DNA from: Roseovarius autotrophicus
Lineage (GTDB): Bacteria; Pseudomonadota; Alphaproteobacteria; Rhodobacterales; Rhodobacteraceae
DNA: 64,000 nucleotides
Direction of reading: 5' to 3'
Assembly (NCBI RefSeq): GCF_018069895.1
Contig: NZ_JAGQDH010000011.1
Span: forward strand, 1 to 64,000
The notes beneath the pieces were generated by a model. The model was not told the DNA's origin, ran no database searches, and saw only the letters and a list, made by a program, of their open reading frames with translations. Shown here in pieces: positions 16,713 through 25,873 of this stretch. Within the stretch, counting starts at the first letter, position 1; every line of letters starts with the position of its first letter. A program made the translations under genes and the position numbers.

Positions 16713-18212
16713 ATGCAGGACCTGACCCATTACATTAACGGCGCCCATGTGAAGGGCACATCGGGCCGTTATTCGGACGTGTTCAACCCCGCCACCGGCG
16801 AAGTGCAGGCCAGATGCCCGCTGGCCAGTGTCGAGGAAATGAACGTCGCCGTCGCCGCCGCCCAAGCCGCACAGCCCGCTTGGGCCGCCACCAACCCGCA
16901 GCGCCGGGCGCGCGTCATGATGGAATTCGTCCGCCTGCTCAACCGCGATATGGACAAGCTGGCCGAGGCGCTCTCGCGCGAGCATGGCAAAACCTTTCCC
17001 GACGCCAAGGGCGATATTCAGCGTGGTCTGGAAGTGGTCGAATACTGCATCGGCGCGCCGCACATGCTCAAGGGTGAATTCACCGATGGCGCAGGCCCCG
17101 GCATCGACATCTATTCCATGCGTCAGGCGCTTGGCGTGACGGCGGGCATCACGCCCTTCAACTTTCCGGCCATGATCCCGATGTGGATGTTCGCGCCCGC
17201 GCTGGCCTGCGGCAACGCCTTCATCCTCAAACCGTCCGAGCGTGACCCCTCGGTGCCGCTGATGCTGGCCGAACTGATGGAAGAGGCCGGGCTGCCCAAG
17301 GGAATCCTGCAAGTCGTCAACGGCGACAAGGTTGCGGTGGACGCGATCCTCGACCATGAGGTGATCCAGTCCATCGGCTTTGTCGGCTCGACCCCGATTG
17401 CGCAATATATCTATGGCCGTGGCTGTTCCAACGGCAAGCGGGTGCAGTGCTTTGGCGGCGCCAAGAACCACATGATCATCATGCCCGATGCCGATATGGA
17501 TCAGGCCGCCGATGCCCTCATCGGCGCGGGCTATGGCGCGGCGGGCGAACGCTGCATGGCCATCTCGGTCGCGGTCCCGGTGGGCGACGAAACCGCCGAC
17601 CGCCTGATCGAGAAACTCGTGCCGCGTATCGAAAAGCTGAAAGTGGGGCCGTATACGGCCGGAAATGACGTGGATTACGGCCCCGTCGTCACCGCAGAGG
17701 CCAAGCAGCGCATCCTTGGCCTTGTCGAATCCGGCATCGCACAGGGTGCCGAGTTGGTTGTCGATGGCCGCAATTTCAAATTGCAGGGCTACGAGGACGG
17801 CTTCTTTGTCGGCCCGCACCTCTTTGACCGCGTGACGCCGGATATGGACATCTACACACAGGAAATCTTTGGCCCCGTGCTCTCGACCGTGCGCGCAGCC
17901 TCTTACGAGGAGGCCCTGAAACTGGCGATGGACCACGAATACGGCAATGGCACCGCGATCTTTACCCGCGACGGCGACGCCGCCCGCGATTTCGCGGCGC
18001 GTGTCAACGTCGGCATGGTCGGCATCAACGTGCCGATCCCCGTGCCGCTGGCCTATCACACCTTCGGCGGATGGAAGAAGTCCGGCTTTGGCGATCTCAA
18101 CCAGCACGGCCCGGATTCGTTCAAGTTCTACACCCGCACCAAGACCGTGACAGCGCGCTGGCCGTCGGGGATCAAGGAAGGCGGCGAATTCAACTTCAAG
18201 GCGATGGACTGA
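16713..18212 (+). CDS. mmsA: Methylmalonate-semialdehyde dehydrogenase (CoA-acylating)
   Basis: 499 residues. It converts methylmalonate semialdehyde (valine, thymine and beta-alanine routes) or malonate semialdehyde, with NAD and CoA, to propionyl-CoA or acetyl-CoA. The aldehyde dehydrogenase features are clear: GITPFNFPAMIPMWMFAPAL, KPSERDPSVP, GFVGSTPIAQYIY, and the nucleophile in GYGAAGERCMAISVAV. The Cys is preceded by GER as in CoA-acylating MmsA. CAGGAGGAG precedes the ATG. Propionyl-CoA from this step meets the products of AcuI and PrpE encoded later in the window. Confidence 0.93.
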   Translation: MQDLTHYINGAHVKGTSGRYSDVFNPATGEVQARCPLASVEEMNVAVAAAQAAQPAWAATNPQRRARVMMEFVRLLNRDMDKLAEALSREHGKTFPDAKGDIQRGLEVVEYCIGAPHMLKGEFTDGAGPGIDIYSMRQALGVTAGITPFNFPAMIPMWMFAPALACGNAFILKPSERDPSVPLMLAELMEEAGLPKGILQVVNGDKVAVDAILDHEVIQSIGFVGSTPIAQYIYGRGCSNGKRVQCFGGAKNHMIIMPDADMDQAADALIGAGYGAAGERCMAISVAVPVGDETADRLIEKLVPRIEKLKVGPYTAGNDVDYGPVVTAEAKQRILGLVESGIAQGAELVVDGRNFKLQGYEDGFFVGPHLFDRVTPDMDIYTQEIFGPVLSTVRAASYEEALKLAMDHEYGNGTAIFTRDGDAARDFAARVNVGMVGINVPIPVPLAYHTFGGWKKSGFGDLNQHGPDSFKFYTRTKTVTARWPSGIKEGGEFNFKAMD

Positions 18213-18248
18213 TCCGTTCCGGGGGGTGCCGCCCACCCGATACGCAAA

Positions 18249-18271
18249 GCCCCGGCCCGTCGGGCCGGGGC
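18249..18271 (+). terminator. GC-rich hairpin after mmsA
   Basis: GCCCCGGCCC-GTC-GGGCCGGGGC forms a perfect 10-bp stem 37 bp after the mmsA stop, between convergent genes. It lacks a T run, so efficiency is uncertain. Confidence 0.55.
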
Positions 18272-18296
18272 ACCCGTCATAAGGCAATCAATGCCG

Positions 18297-18554
18297 TCAC
18301 AGGCCCCGCGGACCAAGGCGCCGCCGAAACCAGCGGGCAAGATAGATCACCGGCCAGCGCAGCACGCTCATCCCAGCCACCAGCACCACAAGGCCCACCC
18401 ACGGCCCGTTCTGCCACGTCACCAGCCCCAGGATCGGCACCCCGATCGCAATCAGCCCGTAGGCGCGACTCCAGTGATTGTCGCGCGAGGGAAGCATCGC
18501 GAGCAGGTTCGCAGCCACGGCCCAGAGACAGGCCACAAGAAGCGAGCCCGTCAC
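18297..18554 (-). CDS. DUF2484 family membrane protein
   Basis: 85 residues with three hydrophobic segments ([57 protein letters not shown]). This short family is typically encoded between murC and murB in Rhodobacteraceae; its role is unknown. The GTG at 18554 overlaps the murC stop (GTGA), so translation is coupled to murC. The genes that normally follow (murB, ddl, ftsQ) are absent here: mmsA, in the opposite orientation, comes next. Confidence 0.8.
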   Translation of the reverse strand: MTGSLLVACLWAVAANLLAMLPSRDNHWSRAYGLIAIGVPILGLVTWQNGPWVGLVVLVAGMSVLRWPVIYLARWFRRRLGPRGL

Positions 18555-19960
18555 CTCGCCCCAGCCCGCCCGAGCCGCGCCGGCAGGCCGTTGGCCCAGG
18601 CAGAAATCGTGCCTGCGCCGAGGCACACCACCATGTCGCCCGGCCGTGCGGTCTCGCGCACCAACCGTTCCAGATCGTCCTCCGATCCGATGGCCACCGC
18701 CTGTCGGTGGCCGTGGCGGATGAGGCCTGCCACCAGATCGTCACGGCTGGCACCGGGGATCGGGTCTTCGCCTGCAGCATAGACATCGGCGATGCCCACC
18801 ACGTCGGCCTCGTTGAAACAGGCACAGAACTCCTCGAAAAGGCTCGACAGCCGCGAATACCGATGCGGCTGATGCACGGCGATCACGCGCCCCGTAGAGG
18901 CCTGCCGCGCCGCGCGCAGCACGGCCGCGATCTCCACCGGGTGATGGCCGTAATCGTCGATCACCGTGACGCCGCCCACCTCGCCCACGCGGGTAAAGCG
19001 GCGGTTGACGCCGCCGAACTCCGACAGCGCATCGCGGATTGTCGCGCGCGGCACGCCCAGATGCCGCGCCACGGCGACGGCGGCCAGCGCGTTCGACACG
19101 TTGTGATCGCCGGGCATGGGCAGAGAACAGCCTTCAATCAGCTTGCCCTCGGCCTGAAGCGCCACATCGAACCGCGCCCCCCCCGCCTCATAGTGCAGAT
19201 TGACCGCGCGCACATCGGCCTGCGCGTTGAAGCCGAAGGTCAGCACCCGCCGGTCGGTGATCCGCCCCACCAGCGCCTGCACCTCGGGGTGATCGGTGCA
19301 GCAGACCGCAAGGCCATAGAACGGGATATTGGAGACGAAATCGTGAAATCCCTGCCGCAGTCGCTCGATAGTGCCCCAGTGCTCCATATGCTCGGGGTCG
19401 ATATTGGTGACGATGGCGATGGTCGCGGGCAGGCGGTTGAAGGTGCCGTCGCTCTCGTCGGCCTCGACCACCATCCATTCGCCCTGCCCCATGCGCGCAT
19501 TGCTGCGATAGGCGTGGATGACACCGCCATTGATCACCGTCGGGTCGATCCCGCCCTTGACCAGCAGTTCCGCCACCAGCGTCGTGGTGGTGGTCTTGCC
19601 ATGGGTGCCCGCCACCGCGATGTTCGACTTGAGCCGCATCAGCTCCGCCAGCATCTCGGCGCGGCGCACCACCGGCAGGCCGCGCTGTCGCGCCTCGTCC
19701 AGTTCCGGATTGCCGGGCTTGATCGCGGAGGAAATCACCACCACCTCGGCCCCATCGAGGTTTTCGGCCCGCTGCCCGACAAAGACCCGCGCGCCCAGGC
19801 TTTCCAGCCGCTCGGTGATCTTCGACCCCTTGAGGTCAGAGCCCTGCACGTCATAGCCGAGATTGAGCAGCACCTCGGCGATGCCCGACATGCCGATGCC
19901 GCCTATGCCCACAAAATGCAAAGGGCCCACATCGGTGGGCAACTTGGTGGCGGCGTTCAT
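18551..19960 (-). CDS. murC: UDP-N-acetylmuramate--L-alanine ligase
   Basis: 469 residues. It adds L-Ala to UDP-MurNAc, the first amino acid of the peptidoglycan stem peptide. The N-terminal Rossmann glycine loop is [20 protein letters not shown], the ATP P-loop [17 protein letters not shown] near residue 110, and [10 protein letters not shown] and [16 protein letters not shown] follow in order. It begins 4 bp after the murG stop, in one unit ftsW-murG-murC-DUF2484. Confidence 0.97.
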   Translation of the reverse strand: MNAATKLPTDVGPLHFVGIGGIGMSGIAEVLLNLGYDVQGSDLKGSKITERLESLGARVFVGQRAENLDGAEVVVISSAIKPGNPELDEARQRGLPVVRRAEMLAELMRLKSNIAVAGTHGKTTTTTLVAELLVKGGIDPTVINGGVIHAYRSNARMGQGEWMVVEADESDGTFNRLPATIAIVTNIDPEHMEHWGTIERLRQGFHDFVSNIPFYGLAVCCTDHPEVQALVGRITDRRVLTFGFNAQADVRAVNLHYEAGGARFDVALQAEGKLIEGCSLPMPGDHNVSNALAAVAVARHLGVPRATIRDALSEFGGVNRRFTRVGEVGGVTVIDDYGHHPVEIAAVLRAARQASTGRVIAVHQPHRYSRLSSLFEEFCACFNEADVVGIADVYAAGEDPIPGASRDDLVAGLIRHGHRQAVAIGSEDDLERLVRETARPGDMVVCLGAGTISAWANGLPARLGRAGAR

Positions 19961-19964
19961 CGTG

Positions 19965-21068
19965 TCAGTTTCCTTTCGTTGCCAACGCTTCGACCAGATC
20001 GGCGAGCCGTTCGGCAGCCTCGGGCCGGCCCTGCGACAGCGCGGCCCCGGCCATCAGCGTGGCCCCCCGCGCATCGCCCAGAACGGCGGCGATCTGCGTG
20101 GAAAGAGAGGCGGTGTCAAGCCGGCTCTCGGGAATGAGGATCGCGCCGCCCGCGCCGACCAGCCCACGCGCATTGGCGCTCTGGTGGTCGTCGGCGGCGG
20201 CGGCGAAGGGGATGAGGATCGATGGCCGCCCGATCACCGCCAGATCGGCAAGGCTCGACGCCCCTGCACGGCTGATGACAAGCTGCGCCTCGGAGATGCG
20301 CCGCGCCACATCGCGAAAAAACGGCTGCACATCCGCGTCGATCCCCGCCCCGGCATAGGCGCGTGCCACACGCGCCCCGTCCTCGTCACGGGCCTGATGG
20401 CTCACGCGGATGCGGCGCAACAATTCGTCGGGCAGAGCCGCGATGGCACCTGGCACCACGTCGCTCAGGACGCGCGCGCCCTGAGAGCCGCCGATCACCA
20501 GCACCGACATCGGGTAATCGCCCGGCGGGATATAAGGCGCGCCTGCGCGTTCGCGCACGGCGGCGCGCACTGGATTACCCACATGCTCGGCCCGCGTCGT
20601 CCCCTCGGGCAGGGTGGTGGGCCAGGTGCCGCAAGCCACAAGATCGACGCGCCGCGCGAAAAACCGGTTGACCCGCCCCGGCACGCCGTTCTGCTCGTGC
20701 ACCATGCGCGGCAGGCGCAGGATCGTGGCCGCCGCCAGCGCCGGGATGCTCGGATAACCGCCGAACCCCACCACCATCGCCGGCCGCTCGCGCAGCATCC
20801 GCACCACCGTGCCAAGGATCCCGCCCGCGATATGCAGCGGCGCGAGCAGCTTGTTGACGATCCCGCCTCGCGCGAAGGTGGCCGAGGACACCTGCGCGAT
20901 TTCGACCGAGTGTGGAAAGCCGCCGGTGTAGCGTGCCCCGCGGATGTCGGTCGAGAGCCGCACGCGCCAGCCGCGCCGCAACATCACCTCGGCCAGCGCC
21001 TGCGCGGGGAACATGTGCCCGCCGGTGCCGCCAGCCGCGATGATCAGAAGGGGGGCCTTGTCGCTCAT
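19965..21068 (-). CDS. murG: UDP-GlcNAc : lipid I N-acetylglucosaminyltransferase
   Basis: 367 residues. It converts lipid I to lipid II at the inner face of the cytoplasmic membrane. The GT-B N-domain starts [20 protein letters not shown], with [16 protein letters not shown] and [20 protein letters not shown]; the C-domain has [16 protein letters not shown] and [20 protein letters not shown]. Two consecutive ATGs are possible (21071 and 21068); GAGG is better spaced for 21068. The longer frame overlaps the ftsW end and carries no family match. Confidence 0.96.
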   Translation of the reverse strand: MSDKAPLLIIAAGGTGGHMFPAQALAEVMLRRGWRVRLSTDIRGARYTGGFPHSVEIAQVSSATFARGGIVNKLLAPLHIAGGILGTVVRMLRERPAMVVGFGGYPSIPALAAATILRLPRMVHEQNGVPGRVNRFFARRVDLVACGTWPTTLPEGTTRAEHVGNPVRAAVRERAGAPYIPPGDYPMSVLVIGGSQGARVLSDVVPGAIAALPDELLRRIRVSHQARDEDGARVARAYAGAGIDADVQPFFRDVARRISEAQLVISRAGASSLADLAVIGRPSILIPFAAAADDHQSANARGLVGAGGAILIPESRLDTASLSTQIAAVLGDARGATLMAGAALSQGRPEAAERLADLVEALATKGN

Positions 21069-21111
21069 CATATGCCTCGTAGGGTGGGTGGCAACCCACC
21101 GTCTGCCTCGA

Positions 21112-22275
21112 TCATCGCCGCCCCCGCAGGATATCCCCGATCTGCCCCTGCGGCCGTGTGCGCGTGAAGGCAAACAACATGCCCAGGGCGATTCCCCCCG
21201 CCACCAGCGACGATCCGCCATAGCTCACGAAAGGCAGCGTCATCCCCTTGGCCGGCAGCAGGCGCACCGCGACACCCATGTTGATCATCGCCTGCGCGCC
21301 GAAGATGGCGACAAGACCCGTGCCCGCGAGGCGAATGAACGGATCACGCTCACGCATGAGCCGCAGGAAGGAACGCACGACAATCCCCGCATAGATCGCG
21401 ATGATCGCGAGCACCAGAACGAGACCGTATTCCTCGGCCGCGACAGCGATGATGAAATCGGTATGCGCATCGGGCAGCGACCATTTCACCTGCCCCTCGC
21501 CCACGCCTACGCCAAAGAAACCGCCCTCGCGGATCGCATTGGTGGCAAATCCAAGCTGCGTGGTGGGGTCCACCTCGGGGCTGAGAAACCCGTCGATGCG
21601 CCGCGCGAAATGCTCGGAATTGGCATAGGCGAAAGAGCCCGCCAGAACCACCGCCGCCGCCATGACCAGGAGCAGCGTCACCGGCGCGCCGCTCACGAAC
21701 CAGACCGCGCCCCATCCGAACAGCACCAGCGCCGCCTGCCCGAAATCGGGCTGCATTGCCAGAAAGCCGAGGATCACCACCATGATGACAAACGACCACA
21801 ACCGGCCCGGTGGGCCGCCGATCTCGTGGCTGGCCGCGATCATCCAGGCGGCGACGACGACAAAGGCAGGCTTGAGGAATTCTGAAGGTTGGACGCTTGC
21901 AAACCCGAGACTGTACCAGCGCACCGCGCCCTTGCCGAAATCCGTGCCGAAGACCGGCAGCATCATGAGCGCAAGCAGCGCGCCGAAGAAACCCAGCACC
22001 GCCAGCCTGCGCACCGTCTCGGGGCGCTGCATGGAGACAAGCATCATGGCGACAAGCGCAAGCCCGCCAAAGAACACCTGTCGCTGAACATAGTGAAAGG
22101 GGGGAAATCCGTTCTTTTCCGCCAATGGCACAGAGGCCGCCAGCCCCAGAAGAATGCCGATGGCAAAGAGGATGAGCACCGAGAAGAACGACCATTTATC
22201 GATCGTGCGCCACCACCGGGGGAGAACGGGCTCTGCGTCCCGCAGGGGCACTGCCCCATAGACCATTTCCGTCAT
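21112..22275 (-). CDS. ftsW: Septal peptidoglycan polymerase FtsW
   Basis: 387 residues with about ten membrane segments. It polymerises lipid II at the division site with its partner FtsI, which is encoded at 31.4 kb on the other strand. SEDS-family landmarks are [21 protein letters not shown] (in two parts), [58 protein letters not shown] and [20 protein letters not shown]. In relatives it directly follows murD on the same strand; here it lies about 16 kb from murD on the opposite strand. Confidence 0.95.
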   Translation of the reverse strand: MTEMVYGAVPLRDAEPVLPRWWRTIDKWSFFSVLILFAIGILLGLAASVPLAEKNGFPPFHYVQRQVFFGGLALVAMMLVSMQRPETVRRLAVLGFFGALLALMMLPVFGTDFGKGAVRWYSLGFASVQPSEFLKPAFVVVAAWMIAASHEIGGPPGRLWSFVIMVVILGFLAMQPDFGQAALVLFGWGAVWFVSGAPVTLLLVMAAAVVLAGSFAYANSEHFARRIDGFLSPEVDPTTQLGFATNAIREGGFFGVGVGEGQVKWSLPDAHTDFIIAVAAEEYGLVLVLAIIAIYAGIVVRSFLRLMRERDPFIRLAGTGLVAIFGAQAMINMGVAVRLLPAKGMTLPFVSYGGSSLVAGGIALGMLFAFTRTRPQGQIGDILRGRR

Positions 22276-22396
22276 CTGCCTGCCGCCTCGATTATGTTCG
22301 CCCCTTTGCGGGGTCTCGGGGCACAGTCTAGCCGCATTTCGGCCCCTGCGCCAGAACCTCTTGCCAATGGGCGGGTTTTCGCGTCAGACGCGCCCC

Positions 22397-23584
22397 ATGA
22401 CAAGCGCGGTTGCCACCCTCATCCTTGGCGCGGGCGCGGCGGGGCTGATGTGCGCGGCCCATGCCGGGCCGGGGGCACTTGTGATCGACCATGCCAGCGC
22501 GCCAGGCGAGAAGATCCGCATTTCCGGCGGCGGGCGGTGCAATTTCACCAATCTTCACGCGGGGCCAGAGAATTTCCTGTCGCAGAACCCGCATTTCTGC
22601 AAATCGGCGCTCGCGCGCTATACCCAGTGGGATTTCATCGACCTCATATCGCGCCACGGCATCGGCTGGCACGAGAAAACGCTGGGGCAGTTGTTCTGCG
22701 ACGGGCGTGCCACGCAGATCGTGGCGATGCTGGTGGCCGAGGCGCGGCGCGCGGGGGCCGATCTGTGGCTTTCGACGCGGCTTGTGGAGATTGCCCATGA
22801 CGGCCACCGCTTTCGCGCGGTGCTGGAGCGTGCAGGCATCCGCGTCACGATCACCGCCCGCAACCTCGTGCTGGCCACGGGGGGCAAGTCGATTCCGAAG
22901 ATGGGGGCCACGGGGCTCGCCTATGACATCGCGCGCCAGTTCGGCCATGACGTGACCGAGACCCGCCCCGCCCTCGTGCCGCTGACCTTCTCGGACGCAC
23001 CCTTTGCCCCGCTCTCGGGCACCGCCCTGCCCGTCCGCGCCACCTGCAACGGCGCGGCCTTCGAGGAGGCGGCGCTGTTTACCCATCGCGGGTTGTCCGG
23101 CCCTGCGATCCTGCAAATCTCGTCCTTCTGGCGCGAGGGCGCGACGATCACCCTCGATCTCGACCCCGAGGGCGCGCTTTATGGCGCCTTGCGCGCCGCG
23201 CGCCAGAGCGAGGGCCGCCGCAACCTCACAACGGTGCTGGGCCAGCACCTGCCGGGTAAGCTCGTGACCCATCTCGCGCCCTCGCTCGCCCTTGCGGGCA
23301 ATCTCGGGGACCAGTCCGACGCGCGGCTGGGCGCGATCATCGCGGCGCTGCGCGGCTGGCATCTGAAACCCACCGGCTCGGAGGGCTACCGCACCGCCGA
23401 GGTGACGCTGGGCGGCATCGCCACTGGCGGGCTTGAATCTGCCACGATGGAATCGCGCCACCTGCCCGGCCTTTTCGCGATCGGCGAGGCGGTGGACGTG
23501 ACGGGCTGGCTGGGCGGCTACAGTTTCCAGTGGGCCTGGTCCTCGGGCTGGGTGGCGGGACAGGCCATCGCGGCGCGGGGGTAG
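22397..23584 (+). CDS. NAD(P)/FAD-dependent oxidoreductase, TIGR03862/HI0933-like
   Basis: 395 residues. The N-terminal FAD site reads ATLILGAGAAGLMCAAHAG, followed by the family motif GEKIRISGGGRCNFTN, LVLATGGKSIPKMGATGLAY and a C-terminal AEVTLGGIATGGLESATMES with GLFAIGEAVDVTGWLGGYSFQ. Members of the wider HI0933/BaiN family are flavoproteins of mostly unknown substrate. The start at ATG 22397 fits the family; a TTG 36 bp upstream is possible. It is divergent from ftsW with 121 bp between. Confidence 0.87.
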   Translation: MTSAVATLILGAGAAGLMCAAHAGPGALVIDHASAPGEKIRISGGGRCNFTNLHAGPENFLSQNPHFCKSALARYTQWDFIDLISRHGIGWHEKTLGQLFCDGRATQIVAMLVAEARRAGADLWLSTRLVEIAHDGHRFRAVLERAGIRVTITARNLVLATGGKSIPKMGATGLAYDIARQFGHDVTETRPALVPLTFSDAPFAPLSGTALPVRATCNGAAFEEAALFTHRGLSGPAILQISSFWREGATITLDLDPEGALYGALRAARQSEGRRNLTTVLGQHLPGKLVTHLAPSLALAGNLGDQSDARLGAIIAALRGWHLKPTGSEGYRTAEVTLGGIATGGLESATMESRHLPGLFAIGEAVDVTGWLGGYSFQWAWSSGWVAGQAIAARG

Positions 23585-23673
23585 CGGGCCGGACTGGTCT
23601 CTTGCTGAGATTAGAGCTTTGCCCCCGCGCGGAGCAAAGGCCTGCTTGCACGCCGTCGCGCGCGTTCCTTGCC

Positions 23674-24408
23674 CTACGCCTTCGGCCGTGCCCGTGCCGC
23701 CATCACATCGCGCCCCAGCGTGAGCGTATAGGCCTCCAGCTCCGACAGTGCCGCCTGCGCCGCCTCGGCCTCGTGGCGCTCCAGCGCATCCGCGATGCGG
23801 GTGTGAAAGCCGACGATGGCCCCGCGCGACCGCGCCGTGAAGGTGATCATGTTCATCAGCGGCTGCATCGCCTCGACTGCGCCCGCCAACTGGTAGGACA
23901 GAACCGGGTTCCCGGCGCTGTCCACCAAAGCCCGGTGAAAGGCCACGTCCGAGGCGCAGAACGCCTCATCGGTCAGCCCCGGCTGTGCCTGCCGGTGGAT
24001 TTCCGCGCGCATGGTCGCCAGCGTGTCGGGCGTGCGCCGCTCTGCCGCCAGCGGCGTGCAGGCACGCTCCAGCGCATAGCGCGCCTCGCAGGCGACATCG
24101 AAGCTGATCGCGTTCATGCTGAGGAGTAGCGTGGCGGTTGTGATCTGCTGGCCATACGCCTCGGGGTAGCTGAGGCGGTTGACAAACGCCCCGCCAAAGG
24201 CCCCGCGCTGCGTGCGGATCAGCGATTGCGCCGCCAGACGTTTGAGCGCCTCGCGCACCGTGGGGCGCGAGACGGAGAAGTGATCGGCCAGTTCCGCCTC
24301 TGACGGCAGGCGTTCATCGACGATGAGCTTGCCCGAGACAATCGCATCGCGGATTGCCCCGGCGATCTGGGCCGAAAGGTCGGCTTTGTTATGCGGATCA
24401 ATTTTCAT
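23674..24408 (-). CDS. GntR-family regulator, FadR/FCD subgroup
   Basis: 244 residues. A winged HTH (LSAQIAGAIRDAIVSGKLIV, then LPSEAELADHFSVSRPTVREALKRL) is followed by a helical FCD ligand domain (about 95-235) with the metal/ligand histidines in DVAFHRALVDSAGNPV and VGFHTRIADALERH. It is divergent from the DUF2182-DUF1326-dmdA-acuI operon, and a matching GntR operator lies between the two starts. In Ruegeria pomeroyi a GntR regulator adjoins dmdA-acuI, so this is the probable DMSP/acrylate-responsive regulator. The ATG at 24408 is used; codons upstream run through the operator. Confidence 0.88.
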   Translation of the reverse strand: MKIDPHNKADLSAQIAGAIRDAIVSGKLIVDERLPSEAELADHFSVSRPTVREALKRLAAQSLIRTQRGAFGGAFVNRLSYPEAYGQQITTATLLLSMNAISFDVACEARYALERACTPLAAERRTPDTLATMRAEIHRQAQPGLTDEAFCASDVAFHRALVDSAGNPVLSYQLAGAVEAMQPLMNMITFTARSRGAIVGFHTRIADALERHEAEAAQAALSELEAYTLTLGRDVMAARARPKA

Positions 24409-24434
24409 TTGTCTTACATTTAAATGTCTGACAA
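24409..24434. promoter_or_regulatory. Paired GntR/FadR-type operator
   Basis: Two sites, TTGTCTTACA and TGTCTGACAA, lie back to back around ATTTAAAT, making a 26-bp dyad with two mismatched pairs. Each fits the FadR-subfamily consensus TnGTC-NN-ACnA. The dyad abuts the ATG of the GntR gene and lies 36 bp before the DUF2182 start, so one bound complex could repress both directions. Confidence 0.75.
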
Positions 24435-24469
24435 TTTGAACGCAAGAGGTGAGTCGGGGGGCGCGCGCG

Positions 24470-25228
24470 ATGATTGCGGCACAGGTCAGGCGGATGGGCG
24501 GGGGGCACTGGCTGGTGCTGTTCGGCCTCATTCTCGGGGCCTGGGGGGTGCTCTATGCCATGGCGCTGCCGCAGGATCTGCGCGACGGCGCGGTGATCTT
24601 TGGGGCCGATTTCCTGCAAAGCCTGTGTATCGTGACGCCCGATGCCGCCGGGTTTGGCCGGATTGTCCTGATGTGGGCGCTGATGTCGGCGGCGATGATG
24701 GCGCCCACCGCGCTCCCGGCCTTTGCCACCTATGAGGAGTTGAGCCACACCGGCGAGACGCGGTTCGGCGCGCTGGTGGCGGGGTATCTGGGCGTCTGGC
24801 TGGGGTTTTCCGTGTTGGCGGCGGGCGCGCAGATGGCGCTGTTTCAGGCGGGGTTGCTGACGGCCTTTGGCGATAGCCGCTCTGGCGTGCTGTCGGCGGT
24901 TTTGCTGGCGGTGGCGGGGGCCTATCAGTTCAGCCCGGTCAAGGAGGCGTGCCTGTCAAAGTGCCGCCGCCCGCTGTCGTTCTTCATGCAGCATTGGGAT
25001 GAGGGCGCGCTGCGCAATGGCCTGCGGCTGGGCCTCGTCTGTCTGGGCTGCTGCTGGGCGCTGATGGCGCTGGCCTTTGTGGGCGGGGTGATGAACCTTG
25101 CCTTCATGGGGCTGGCCACGGTGATCATGGTTCTGGAAAAACTGCCCAACCTCGGGCGCTGGCTGACACGTCCCCTGGGCGTCGGGCTGCTGGCCGCGTC
25201 GGTCTGGGTTCTGTTCACGTCAATCTGA
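24470..25228 (+). CDS. DUF2182 integral membrane protein
   Basis: 252 residues with about six membrane segments. Family motifs are MWALMSAAMMAPTALPAFA, GAYQFSPVKEACLSKCRRPL, LGLVCLGCCWALMALAFVGG and MNLAFMGLATVIMVLEKLPN; the paired cysteines (CLSKC and CLGCC) and methionines led to its description as a predicted metal-binding membrane protein. No biochemical role is established. It is the first gene of the operon leading to dmdA, 15 bp before DUF1326. ATG 24470 is taken as start; a GTG at 24449 in frame is the alternative. Confidence 0.8.
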   Translation: MIAAQVRRMGGGHWLVLFGLILGAWGVLYAMALPQDLRDGAVIFGADFLQSLCIVTPDAAGFGRIVLMWALMSAAMMAPTALPAFATYEELSHTGETRFGALVAGYLGVWLGFSVLAAGAQMALFQAGLLTAFGDSRSGVLSAVLLAVAGAYQFSPVKEACLSKCRRPLSFFMQHWDEGALRNGLRLGLVCLGCCWALMALAFVGGVMNLAFMGLATVIMVLEKLPNLGRWLTRPLGVGLLAASVWVLFTSI

Positions 25229-25243
25229 GAGAGGAGACCGGAA

Positions 25244-25873
25244 ATGGCATTGGATACAGTGGGCACGGTGCCCTGGGCGATCAAGGGGGAGTTGATCCTC
25301 AACTGCAACTGCACGGTGTTCTGCCCCTGCGTGGTGTCTTTGGGCAAACACGCGCCGACCGAGGGCTATTGTCAGGCCTGGTCGGGGGTGCGCATCGACG
25401 AGGGCCATTATGGCGACGAGGACCTGAGCGGCCTCAACGTGGGTCTGATGCTGGAAATCCCCGGCCTGATGGCGCGCGGCAACTGGAAGGCGGCGGCCTT
25501 TATCGACGAGCGCGCGAGCGAGGCGGGGTATGAGGCGCTGGTCAATATTTTCTCGGGCAAGGCACGCGGCACCACCGGCCTTTTCGGGGTGCTGGTCAGC
25601 GAATTTCTCGGCGCCGAACGCGCGCCGGTCATTTTCGAGACCGAAGGCAATGCGCGCCGCCTGATGGTGGGCAAGAAGATCCAGGGCGAGGTGGTGCCGG
25701 TGCCGGGCCATCAGGGTCAGGATATCGTTGTCACCAATACCGAATACTGGATGGGGCCGGATATCACCGTGGCCACCGCCACCAAGGGCCGCGTGCGCGC
25801 CTTTGGCCGGGTCTGGGATTTCGACGGGCGCAGCGCGGAAATCTGTCAGATCGACTGGAAAGGTCCGCGCTGA
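25244..25873 (+). CDS. DUF1326 domain protein
   Basis: 209 residues, soluble. The N-terminal signature NCNCTVFCPC (about residues 21-30) offers four closely spaced cysteines suited to metal or thiol chemistry, followed by a compact beta-rich domain (GNWKAAAFIDERASEAGYEA, FSGKARGTTGLFGVLVSEFL). DUF1326 genes commonly accompany DUF2182 genes, as here. GAGAGGAGA lies before the ATG. Its TGA overlaps the dmdA ATG by one base, so it is translationally coupled to DMSP demethylase. Function unknown; a metal or C1/sulfur-handling role linked to DMSP use is conjecture. Confidence 0.8.
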   Translation: MALDTVGTVPWAIKGELILNCNCTVFCPCVVSLGKHAPTEGYCQAWSGVRIDEGHYGDEDLSGLNVGLMLEIPGLMARGNWKAAAFIDERASEAGYEALVNIFSGKARGTTGLFGVLVSEFLGAERAPVIFETEGNARRLMVGKKIQGEVVPVPGHQGQDIVVTNTEYWMGPDITVATATKGRVRAFGRVWDFDGRSAEICQIDWKGPR

